Shown here: positions 9,198 through 17,348 of the stretch, piece by piece
Layout of the letters: each line of letters opens with the position of its first letter
Numbering within the stretch: the stretch's first letter is position 1
Origin: JACRLW01 sp050181465
GTDB lineage: Bacteria > Planctomycetota > UBA1135 > UBA2386
Direction of reading: 5' to 3'
DNA: 64,000 bases
NCBI GenBank assembly: GCA_050181465.1
Contig: JBFXDD010000001.1
Coordinates: 1 to 64,000 of the forward strand
Notes under the pieces: generated by a model
The model's database searches: none
What the model was told of the DNA's origin: nothing
What the model saw: the letters and a program-made list of their open reading frames with translations, nothing else
Translations under genes and position numbers: made by a program

Positions 9198-10397
9198 ATG
9201 CTCACGTTCTCGCGGTCGCTCTTGGCGGCCCTTCTCGGTTCGTTGTTCGTCGCATTCTTGCCAGGCCAGGATGGCTCCGGCACCGCGACTCCGGCTCCGA
9301 ACCCCACGACACCCGCGGTCTCCGGCGACGACCACGCGGCCGGCGCGGATCGTCCGCAGGATTCGCCTGCCCTGTCGGTTCCTGCGACACTCGGGCGAGT
9401 CGAGAGTGCCGGGACCACGCTGCGCTGCTTTCCCACCGCACACTCGCCGACCTACTCGGAGACCCTCGAGACCGGAGATGTCGTCGAACTCGCGGGTGAA
9501 GAACAGAGCGGCTTCGTCGCGGTGCGTCTTCCCGTCGGTGTACTAGGCTACGTGCACGGCACCTTCGCCGAGGTCGATGCCGGCGGCCTGGTGCGAAGCA
9601 AGGGCAAGAAGGTCGCGTTCCGCTACCGCACGAACTCCCGCGAGGCTCCGGTTCGGTTCGTCGATGACGGGACGCAGTTCCTGCTCGTCGAGCAGGAGGG
9701 CGAATGGCTGAAGGTGCGCCTGGCCGACCAAGTCGCTTGGGTCCCGCGAGATGCCGTGTTGGCGTTCCAGAACAACCCGACCGTCGAAGCCTCGTGGCGC
9801 AGTTTCCATGGTCGCCAGATGGCGGCGATCGAAGCCGGCGCGAAGCTCCGAGCCGATCGCGACGCTGCCGCCAAGGTCTTGGCGGAGGCGTCCGCCAAGA
9901 TCGCGGAACTCGAAGCCTCGATGCGCAGCGAGATGCTGCGGCCGGACACGGATCAGGACTACGCGAAGCTGCGCACCGAGTTGGAGGCAGTGGCTGCGAA
10001 CCTGCCGACGGAGTCTGCCGAGCGGCGGACGATCTCACGCCTGACGGCGGAGATCGAGCGTCAGGAGCGAGCGCTCGAGATGATGCGGATCGTGAATGAC
10101 GCGCCAAGGCCGTCGGCGGCCCCGGCGGCAGTCCCCGCGGCGGCCTTGGATCCGCTGCGCAACGCGGAGGTGGGGTGGCTGCGGGTTCGTCGTCCCTTGT
10201 TCGGAACCCCGTCGGTGGAACTCGAGAAGGGCGGTCAGGTGCTCTTCCACGTGGAGTGCACGGCCGGCCGCTACGCGCTCGAGGTCTTCGAGGGGATGGA
10301 AGTCGCGTTGTGGGGTGAATCCCGCCGCCTCGATGCGGAGAGCTTGCGCACGTTGGACATCCGCAAGCTCGAAGTGCTCAGCTCGCCGCGACGCTGA
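9198..10397 (+). CDS. Secreted SH3-domain and coiled-coil protein
   Basis: The 399-residue protein starts with a signal peptide (SRSLLAALLGSLFVAFLPGQ) and a Pro/Thr/Ala-rich linker. Two bacterial SH3-like segments follow (about 70-125 and 130-185), each with the typical pattern of a hydrophobic strand, WLKV-type strand and WVP-type ending (EGEWLKVRLADQVAWVPRD). Residues about 200-295 form a charged coiled coil; the C-terminal domain is not recognised. Such proteins usually bind cell-wall peptide or glycan, which is inference here. GGGAGG about eight bases before the ATG is a good ribosome site. Confidence 0.7.
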   Translation: MLTFSRSLLAALLGSLFVAFLPGQDGSGTATPAPNPTTPAVSGDDHAAGADRPQDSPALSVPATLGRVESAGTTLRCFPTAHSPTYSETLETGDVVELAGEEQSGFVAVRLPVGVLGYVHGTFAEVDAGGLVRSKGKKVAFRYRTNSREAPVRFVDDGTQFLLVEQEGEWLKVRLADQVAWVPRDAVLAFQNNPTVEASWRSFHGRQMAAIEAGAKLRADRDAAAKVLAEASAKIAELEASMRSEMLRPDTDQDYAKLRTELEAVAANLPTESAERRTISRLTAEIERQERALEMMRIVNDAPRPSAAPAAVPAAALDPLRNAEVGWLRVRRPLFGTPSVELEKGGQVLFHVECTAGRYALEVFEGMEVALWGESRRLDAESLRTLDIRKLEVLSSPRR

Positions 10398-10486
10398 GCG
10401 CGCGACGGCATCGGCGCGATCGCGTTCCGCCGCCGCGACCAGCCGATCTTGGGGTTATCCTTCTGCGCTTCCGCGGAGGGAGTGTC

Positions 10487-12067
10487 CTGAACCACCTCTC
10501 GATCGGTCTTTCCGTCCTGCTGCTCGGTGCGCTCGTCTCGGACGGGTGGACGCAGGCCCCGGGTCCGTCCGGGGAGACCGCCGTGCACAGCGAGTCGCCC
10601 GCGGGCCTGTTGAGCGCCGCCGATCTCCTGCACCGAGCGCATGAGGCGCTCGAGCGCGAGGACCTGGTCCGGGCGGCCGCCGACTTCCGGCAGGCGACGC
10701 TCGAAGTCGCCGCCGGCCCCGAAGCCTTCGTGGGCCTGGGACGCGCTCTGCTGCTTCAAGGTTCTGCTGAGGCTGCACTGGCGTGCGCTCGCGATGCCCT
10801 GAGCACCCAACCGGACTTCGTGCCCGCGGTCGCGCTGGCCGTGCGTAGCCTGATTCGTCTCCGCCAATTCGACGCAGCGCTCACCGAGTCACGGACCGCG
10901 GTGAGAGACCTGCGACCGGATGCCGAGTTGCTCGCCGCGCACGCCTCCGCGCTCTACCGCGTGCAGCGCAACGAGGAGGCAGCGGCTGTCTACCGTCAGG
11001 TACTCGAGGTGGACCCGTGGAACGAGGAGGCTCACGTCCGGCTCGGTTCCGGCTTGTCGGCACCGCGGCGAATCGAGGTTGGTCCCAAGCTTCGAGCCGC
11101 GGTGGCGGCGATCCACGGCGGCGACGATGTCAACGCGCTTCGGCTGTTGCGCGACGAACTGGCCGATTCGCCCGGTCATCCGGTCGCGCACCGTCTCATC
11201 GGGGAAACGCTGTTTCGGCAGCGCTCACAGCGGAGCATCCTTCGGCACGTCGAGCACTTCGAGACCGCGTGGCGACTCTCGACACCGCCGCCGATCGCCG
11301 AGTCGCTCGAGGCGGAGTTCGTTCGAGGCGTCCGCTCGCTGAGTCCGTCGCGGCGGGCGGTGGTTTCTCGCGTACTCGGCACCTTCGGTTCGAGGCTTCC
11401 GGCGATCCTCACGAAGGGTGGTCGCCACGACCTGTTGCTGGAAGAAGAGCGGACCACGGACGCACCGTCGCGCGCTTCGCTTCGCGGCAAGCGCACCTTC
11501 GACGGCCGGGTCTGGGACGATGTGCGCGGCATCGGGGGTCTTCGGGCCGCGACCGGAATCGAGGCGCTCGACGAAGCCGCGGAGTTCGGCTTCGACACGT
11601 TCGCGCACGAAGTCGCGCATCAAGTCCATCTCCATGCGCTTCGCGAGGATCCAACCTTCGCGCGCATCAAGGAGCTGTTCGTGGCGGCAGAGCGCGAGGG
11701 GCGCATGCTCGACTATTACGCCGCCAGCAACTGGGCGGAGTACTTCGGTCAGGGTGTGGAGGCCTTCTTGTCCCTGGTCAAGCGGCCGACGCTCGAGGCG
11801 ACTCACAGCCACACGCGCTTCGAGCTGCTGCGCCTGGACCCGGCTTTGCACGATCTCATCGCGGGTCTGGTCGACTACGACCCACTCGGTGCGGAGCGGT
11901 CATCGTCCGAGCGAGATGTGCTGTTGACGGCGAGCATCGAAGCGGCCTTGGTGTTCGGTCGAATCGACGACGTCCGCACCGCCGCGGCGCTTCTGGGCTC
12001 AGCGGCTGCGAAGCGCGCGGCGATGGCGCGAGCCCAGACCGTGGAGTCGATTCTCCTCGGGCGCTGA
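10487..12067 (+). CDS. Secreted TPR protein with HExxH metalloprotease motif
   Basis: The N-terminal half has tetratricopeptide-like repeats (AHEALEREDLVRAAADFRQA; AFVGLGRALLLQGSAEAALA and more). The C-terminal half has a zinc-protease motif HEVAH, with His374 counted from the CTG start, followed about 40 residues later by NWAEYFGQGVEAF, whose Glu is a plausible third ligand. This arrangement resembles gluzincins of the anthrax-lethal-factor-like (ATLF) type. The start is a choice: a GTG at 10583 has GGGGAG upstream, but the in-frame stretch before it encodes a good signal peptide (LSIGLSVLLLGALVS) and begins at a CTG behind GGAGGGAG. I prefer the CTG. Substrate unknown. Confidence 0.7.
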   Translation: MNHLSIGLSVLLLGALVSDGWTQAPGPSGETAVHSESPAGLLSAADLLHRAHEALEREDLVRAAADFRQATLEVAAGPEAFVGLGRALLLQGSAEAALACARDALSTQPDFVPAVALAVRSLIRLRQFDAALTESRTAVRDLRPDAELLAAHASALYRVQRNEEAAAVYRQVLEVDPWNEEAHVRLGSGLSAPRRIEVGPKLRAAVAAIHGGDDVNALRLLRDELADSPGHPVAHRLIGETLFRQRSQRSILRHVEHFETAWRLSTPPPIAESLEAEFVRGVRSLSPSRRAVVSRVLGTFGSRLPAILTKGGRHDLLLEEERTTDAPSRASLRGKRTFDGRVWDDVRGIGGLRAATGIEALDEAAEFGFDTFAHEVAHQVHLHALREDPTFARIKELFVAAEREGRMLDYYAASNWAEYFGQGVEAFLSLVKRPTLEATHSHTRFELLRLDPALHDLIAGLVDYDPLGAERSSSERDVLLTASIEAALVFGRIDDVRTAAALLGSAAAKRAAMARAQTVESILLGR

Positions 12068-12103
12068 GTTCCTTGCCGCTTGCCCGGCACGAGCAGGGGC
12101 TCG

Positions 12104-14137
12104 ATGCTGACGGCCATGCGAACGTCGTTCGTGGCGGCTCTGAGCCTTTTCCTCCTCTCCGGGGTCCCAGCGCAAGATCGGATGACACCCGAGTTGCTGT
12201 GGAAGCTCGACCGGGTGTCGGATCCGCAGGTCTCGCCGGACGGCAGTGCCGTGCTTTATCACGTGCGCAGCTACTCGTTGGCGGAGAACCGCGGCGCGAC
12301 GCAGCTCCATTGGCGGAGTCTCGCGGAGGGTCGCGAACGCCGGCTGACGGCCGCGGGCAGCAACTGGAACGCGCGGTGGTTGCCGTCCGGTGATGCGATC
12401 GTGTTCCTCTCGACGCGCAGCGGCACCGCACAGGCATGGCGACTGGAGTTGGCGGGTGGCGATCCGGTCAAGCTCACCGAGGTTGCCGGCGGCATCGACA
12501 ACCTGCTCGTCTCGCCCGATGGAGCTTGGCTGGCGTTCACGGCTCGCGTGAAGCTCGACCCTGACGTCCACGATCTTCATCCGGACTTGCCGCATGCCGA
12601 TGCGCGGATCTACGACTCGCTGATGGTTCGACACTGGGATCAGTGGCGGGACGGCACCTACAGCCATCTGCACGTGCAGGCGATGGTCGGCGGCGAACCG
12701 CGTGACCTGATGGCCGGACTTCGCATCGAGACCCCGCTGCCGCCCTTCGGTGGCGTCGAGCAGATCACCTGGACCCCCGACAGCAATGGGTTGGTTTACA
12801 CCGCTCGCATGCGGCAGGGGGAGGCGGAGACCACCAACAGTGATCTGTGGTTGGCGCCGCTCGATGCGGGGCCGCATCGGAACCTCACCGTCACGAATCC
12901 CGGCTACGACACGACACCGGCATTCTCACCTGACGGGCAGCGGTTGGCATGGTTGAGTATGGCGCGCGACGGCTACGAGTCGGACGTCAACCGCCTGATG
13001 GTGAGCACGTGGCCGCAGCTTCAACCTCGCCGCGTCGACGAATGGGATGGGACGGTCGCCGAGTTCACCTGGTCCCGAGACAGTAAGACTCTCGTCTTCG
13101 GGGCCGATCATCGCGGCACGACGCAACTCTTCGAGGTGGGCATCGGCGGCGGTGTTCCCGCGCCGCGGACCGCCGGCCGTTGGCATTTCTCACACCCGGT
13201 CGTGCTCGCGGACAACCAACTGCTGGCGCTGCGCCAGAACACCGAGCGCCCCTTCGAATTGGTGCGAGTCGAGCGTGGCACGAAGCCTGGTGCCGGTGTG
13301 CCGATCACCGATGTGAATGGTGCCCACTTCGCCAAGCTGGCGATGCCGATCGTAGAGGAGCGCTGGTTCAAAGCGTCCGACGGTGCGTCGATCCACGCGT
13401 GGGTCGTCAAGCCTCCCGACTTCGATCCGAGCAAGCGGTGGCCGATGCTGCTGTATTGCCAAGGTGGTCCGCAGTCGCAGGTCGGGCAGTGGTTCTCCTA
13501 CCGGTGGAACTTCCACCTGATGGCAGCGAAGGGCTATGTGGTCCTCGCGGTGAATCGACGCGGGTTGCCGGGCTTCGGTGCTGCGTGGAACGAACAGATC
13601 AGCGGCGACTGGGGTGGCCAGTGCATGCAAGATCTGCTGTCGGCGACGGATGCGATGCAGGCCGAACCCTGGATCGACCGCAAGCGCACCGCCGCCATCG
13701 GCGCGAGTTTCGGCGGGTACACGATCTACTGGTTGATGGGGCACGACCCCGAGCGACGGTTCTGCGCGATGTTGGCGCATTGCGGCGTCTTCAATCTCGA
13801 GTCGATGGCGCTGTCCACCGAGGAGTTGTTCTTCGTGAACTGGGACCTCGGTTCCGGATTCTGGCGCGATGATGCGATTCGTCGCCGCTACGAGGCCTTC
13901 TCGCCGCACCGATTCGTGCAGCAGTGGCGCACCCCGCTGATGGTCATCCACGGCCAGCAGGACTTTCGGGTGCCGCTCGAGCAGGGACTGGGCGCCTTCA
14001 CCGCCGCGCAGCTTCAAGGCTGCCCGTCGCGCTTCGTCTACTTCCCCGACGAGAGTCACTGGGTGCTCGGTGCCCAGAACGGCGTGCTGTGGCACCGACT
14101 GTTCTTCGAGTGGCTCGATCGTTGGTGTGCGAAATGA
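12104..14137 (+). CDS. Secreted S9-family prolyl-oligopeptidase-like peptidase
   Basis: A signal peptide (RTSFVAALSLFLLSGVPAQ) is followed by a beta-propeller with repeated WD40/PD40-like blades (DPQVSPDGSAVLYHV; ISWSPDG-like LLVSPDGAWLAF; TTPAFSPDGQRLAWLS) and a C-terminal alpha/beta-hydrolase domain. The catalytic triad is visible: Ser in GASFGGY, Asp in GQQDFRVP and His in DESHWVLG. Such enzymes release dipeptides or acyl groups from short peptides outside the cytoplasm. The ATG at 12104 was chosen because AGGGG lies just upstream; 12116 is an alternative. Its stop overlaps a potential ATG of the cytochrome gene, so the two may be co-expressed. Confidence 0.85.
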   Translation: MLTAMRTSFVAALSLFLLSGVPAQDRMTPELLWKLDRVSDPQVSPDGSAVLYHVRSYSLAENRGATQLHWRSLAEGRERRLTAAGSNWNARWLPSGDAIVFLSTRSGTAQAWRLELAGGDPVKLTEVAGGIDNLLVSPDGAWLAFTARVKLDPDVHDLHPDLPHADARIYDSLMVRHWDQWRDGTYSHLHVQAMVGGEPRDLMAGLRIETPLPPFGGVEQITWTPDSNGLVYTARMRQGEAETTNSDLWLAPLDAGPHRNLTVTNPGYDTTPAFSPDGQRLAWLSMARDGYESDVNRLMVSTWPQLQPRRVDEWDGTVAEFTWSRDSKTLVFGADHRGTTQLFEVGIGGGVPAPRTAGRWHFSHPVVLADNQLLALRQNTERPFELVRVERGTKPGAGVPITDVNGAHFAKLAMPIVEERWFKASDGASIHAWVVKPPDFDPSKRWPMLLYCQGGPQSQVGQWFSYRWNFHLMAAKGYVVLAVNRRGLPGFGAAWNEQISGDWGGQCMQDLLSATDAMQAEPWIDRKRTAAIGASFGGYTIYWLMGHDPERRFCAMLAHCGVFNLESMALSTEELFFVNWDLGSGFWRDDAIRRRYEAFSPHRFVQQWRTPLMVIHGQQDFRVPLEQGLGAFTAAQLQGCPSRFVYFPDESHWVLGAQNGVLWHRLFFEWLDRWCAK

Positions 14138-14172
14138 TGGGTGGGTTCGGTAGTTCTCCAATATCTCCGATC

Positions 14173-15771
14173 ATGGCTCATCGATCGCGCGCGTTCGCCG
14201 TCACTCTCTCGATCGCACTCCTGCCGTTGGGCACGCTTGCCGCTCAGGGCGGCCGGCGTTCCCATCCGGACTTTCTACCATCGGCGCATTGCAGCGATTG
14301 CCACTCGGCAGCAGAGAGCGCGACCGCACTTTGGGGCGCGACCGGCGATGACGTTTCGCCGTACACGCTGTGGCGGGCGACCATGATGGCGAACGCATTC
14401 CGCGACCCCTATTGGCAGGCCCAGGTGAGCAAGGAGATCGCGGCCGCGCCGGAACATGCGTCGCAGCTCGGCGCTCTGTGCATCACCTGTCACGCCCCGG
14501 TGCCACATCACCGCGCCAAGTTGAAGGGTGAGGTCGCGGACTCGGTGCATTCACTCTTGAACGACGAGATGGCGCGCGACGGCGTCACCTGCACGGTATG
14601 CCACCAGACCGCGCCGGGGAACTTCGGTCAGGAGTCGAGCTTCGGCGGCAATCTCCAGATTCAGCCCGCGGGGATCATCTGGGGGCCGTTCGAGGAGCCG
14701 GCGGAAGGTCCGATGATCGCGCAGAGTGGATTCCGTCCGGTGCACGGTCCACACCTGCGGGATCCGGGGCTGTGTGCCAGCTGCCACACCCTGAAGACCC
14801 AACATGCCTTGCCCGGCTCCGACTTCCCCGAGCAGACGCCGTACCTTGAGTGGCGCAACAGCATCTACAGCGCGGAGGGCTCGAAGGAGGCGCGAACGTG
14901 CCAGCAGTGCCACATGCCGGAACTCTCGCCGACACGGATCGCGAGGAATCCAGGCGGCTTCGACTTCAACATCGCCACGCGCGAGGGCGCGCGGGGTCAC
15001 GTGTTCGTCGGCGGCAATGCGTTCATGTTGGATCTGATGAGGCGCAATCACAAGGAGCTTGGGATGCAGGCGCCTGGAGCCTTGCTTCGGCGAGCAGCGC
15101 GCGCGACGCGACAACAGCTCGCGAATCGCACGGCGAAGATCTCGATTCGTGACGTGGTCGTCGCCGATGGCGAGCTGCGCTTCGGGGTTCGGGTGACCAA
15201 CGAGACCGGTCACAAGCTGCCGAGTGGCTACCCGGCGCGGCGCGCCTGGATCCGTGTGCAGGTTCGCGCCGGCGACCGTGCGATCTTCACGTCGGGAAAC
15301 GTCGACGACCGCGGTGAGATCCAGCGATTGTCCGCCCCGCTCGGCGAGCCCCATCGTGCGGTGATCGACGACGATTCGCAGGTCGCGATCTACGAGTTGA
15401 TCGGCCATGACACGCAGGGTGCACCGACCACGTACTTGACCCGCATGGCGACCCGCGGAAAGGACAATCGGCTCCTGCCCAAGGGCTGGAGGCCCGATGG
15501 AGACTTCGCCGCCGATACCGTTCCGACTGGCGTGGGTGAGGACGAAGACTTCCTGCCGGGTGAGGACACGGTGCAGTACCGCGTGAAGCTGGGCGCCGGT
15601 CAGCAGCGTCTGTCCATTGTCGCTTGGTTCCTGTACCAACCGGTCCCGCCGGCGTGGGTGGAGGCCTTGCGCGGCACGGACACCGAGGAGGCCAAGCGAT
15701 TCGTGCGGATGTACGACGAAGCCGACAAGGCACCGGAGACGCTCGCCCTCGACATCGAGATCGTCCAGTGA
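14173..15771 (+). CDS. Secreted pentahaem cytochrome c
   Basis: The 532-residue product has a signal peptide (AFAVTLSIALLPLGTLAAQ) and five CxxCH haem-attachment motifs starting at Cys40 (CSDCH), Cys103 (CITCH), Cys140 (CTVCH), Cys201 (CASCH) and Cys243 (CQQCH). The C-terminal half is a beta-rich domain (ISIRDVVVADGELRFGVRVT, NETGHKLPSGYPARRAW) that often follows the haem domain in cytochrome c554-like electron-transfer proteins. It is periplasmic or surface-exposed. Which donor and acceptor it serves is not visible. Upstream in-frame ATGs at 14134 and 14137 would lengthen the signal peptide and overlap the S9 stop codon. Confidence 0.85.
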   Translation: MAHRSRAFAVTLSIALLPLGTLAAQGGRRSHPDFLPSAHCSDCHSAAESATALWGATGDDVSPYTLWRATMMANAFRDPYWQAQVSKEIAAAPEHASQLGALCITCHAPVPHHRAKLKGEVADSVHSLLNDEMARDGVTCTVCHQTAPGNFGQESSFGGNLQIQPAGIIWGPFEEPAEGPMIAQSGFRPVHGPHLRDPGLCASCHTLKTQHALPGSDFPEQTPYLEWRNSIYSAEGSKEARTCQQCHMPELSPTRIARNPGGFDFNIATREGARGHVFVGGNAFMLDLMRRNHKELGMQAPGALLRRAARATRQQLANRTAKISIRDVVVADGELRFGVRVTNETGHKLPSGYPARRAWIRVQVRAGDRAIFTSGNVDDRGEIQRLSAPLGEPHRAVIDDDSQVAIYELIGHDTQGAPTTYLTRMATRGKDNRLLPKGWRPDGDFAADTVPTGVGEDEDFLPGEDTVQYRVKLGAGQQRLSIVAWFLYQPVPPAWVEALRGTDTEEAKRFVRMYDEADKAPETLALDIEIVQ

Positions 15772-15781
15772 GATCGAGACG

Positions 15782-17215
15782 TCAGCACTCGGTCGCGGGA
15801 TTCCGGGTCGGCCGGTGATTGCCGACCAGGCAAACCAGCGTCGCGACGACGAAGGGCAACACGCGCTCGGCGGCAGTGCCCTTGGCAGCCGGAATCAGAT
15901 AGGCGGTGATCGCGAGGCCGGCGCCGGACGCCATCGCGAGCATCGTGCGTCGCGGCCCGACCTCGCCGCGCCAGAGCGTGACGATCAAGAGGGGGCCGAA
16001 GGCGGCGCCGAGTGCCGTCCACGCGAACAGCACGCTGTTGAACAGTGAGTCGGTGCCGGTCAGCGCGAGACCCACGGCGACGACCGCGGTTGCGAGCACG
16101 ACACTGCGCGATGCCCGCAGCGCGCGGCGGTCGTCGCCGACTTGTCCCAGAAGGTCGTGACCGACGCTCGAGCCGATCACGAGAATCTGGCTGTCGGCGG
16201 TCGACAGGATTGCGGAGAGGAGTGCGGCCAACATCACCGCCGCGACGACCGCCGGGAAGACCCGATCGGCGACGACCAGGAACGCGTCGTCGGCGCGACC
16301 GAGCGTGTCCCCGAGCAGGACTCGGGCGCACAGCCCGAGAAGGACCATCCCGCCGTAGACCAGAACGGCCCACGTGAGCGCCACCCGTCGGGCCGTCCGG
16401 ATCTGTCGTTCGTCCCGCGTCGCCATGAAGAAGTTCACGACGTGCGGCTGTCCCGGATAGCCGAGACCGATTCCCAGGAGTGCGGCCACACCGAGCCACG
16501 CGCCGCCGAACTCGTCGCCGAACCATGGATCGCGTGTGGTTGTCGCCGGGATCGCTGCCAGGCCGTCCACGAGCCCGCTCGGGCCTCCGATCGCCGTCAA
16601 AGCTCCGATCGGCAGCGCGACCGCCGCGGCGGCCATCAGGCCGCCCTGTAGGGTGTCCGTGAGACTGACGGCCCACAGCCCACCGACCACGGTGTAGGCG
16701 AGAACGGCACCCGCTCCGATAAGGATCGCGAGGGCGGGGTCGATCGAGAACACCTGCGCCAGACTCTGCCCCGCTCCGCGAAACTGCTGTGCGACGTAGA
16801 CCATCAAGCACAGCGCAAGGAGGAGTACGGCCAGCCGCCGCGGCGCACGAAAAGCTGCCCCACGTCGTTCCCCGGTGAGCAGGTCGACCACGGTGAGCGC
16901 GCCCGTCGCGACCGCGGCCCGACGCAGGCGGGGCGCGACCAGATACCAGTTGATGCAGAAGCCACCGATACAGGCCGGCAGCAGCCACAGCGCACGAAGG
17001 CCATGCGTGTAGGCGTAGCCCGACACTCCCAACAGAGTCCACACGGACGAAGAGGCCGCCGACGCCGAGAAGGCGGCGACCACCCCGCCGAGTCGTCGGC
17101 CGCCCAAGAGGAAGTCGGTCTTGGTGCGCGTGCGGCGCTGCGCCAAGACCGCGAGGCCTGCCAGCGCTGCGGCATACACGATCAAGACCAGCAGGATGAT
17201 TCCGGCGCGATCCAA
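15782..17215 (-). CDS. Sodium:solute symporter family transporter (PutP-like)
   Basis: The 477-residue protein has the many hydrophobic segments (about 13) of the SSS family. Family marks include FLLGGRRLGG after TM1, GYPGQPHVVNFFMA in the middle (compare GQPH in PutP) and LLSAILSTADSQILV in a later helix, a region that contributes to the sodium site. The substrate cannot be told; proline, other amino acids or organic acids are all possible. The start codon is a TTG at 17213-17215 (reverse strand), the only one that keeps the first TM intact, and no strong ribosome site precedes it. It is convergent with the cytochrome gene (10-base gap) and divergent from guaB. Confidence 0.85.
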   Translation of the reverse strand: MDRAGIILLVLIVYAAALAGLAVLAQRRTRTKTDFLLGGRRLGGVVAAFSASAASSSVWTLLGVSGYAYTHGLRALWLLPACIGGFCINWYLVAPRLRRAAVATGALTVVDLLTGERRGAAFRAPRRLAVLLLALCLMVYVAQQFRGAGQSLAQVFSIDPALAILIGAGAVLAYTVVGGLWAVSLTDTLQGGLMAAAAVALPIGALTAIGGPSGLVDGLAAIPATTTRDPWFGDEFGGAWLGVAALLGIGLGYPGQPHVVNFFMATRDERQIRTARRVALTWAVLVYGGMVLLGLCARVLLGDTLGRADDAFLVVADRVFPAVVAAVMLAALLSAILSTADSQILVIGSSVGHDLLGQVGDDRRALRASRSVVLATAVVAVGLALTGTDSLFNSVLFAWTALGAAFGPLLIVTLWRGEVGPRRTMLAMASGAGLAITAYLIPAAKGTAAERVLPFVVATLVCLVGNHRPTRNPATEC

Positions 17216-17228
17216 GGACCGCGAGGAT

Positions 17229-17247
17229 GGGCGGGGGGTGGGGCGGG
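17229..17247 (+). promoter_or_regulatory. Perfect G-quadruplex motif between divergent genes
   Basis: Four G-runs of 3, 6, 4 and 3 bases are separated by single-base loops (GGGCGGGGGGTGGGGCGGG). This is the most stable kind of intramolecular quadruplex pattern. It lies 14 bases upstream of the symporter start and 102 bases upstream of guaB, on the strand that is guaB-sense. In symporter mRNA it would be the C-rich complement. A promoter or leader role is inference. Confidence 0.55.
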
Positions 17248-17348
17248 TGCAAGTACGGCCCTTCGTCGGCGTCGAACGCCGACCACCGCGCCGCGCACAC
17301 GGATTGCCGAGTGTTCCTTGCGGAGGTGCCGCTCGCTAAGGTTGCTCC

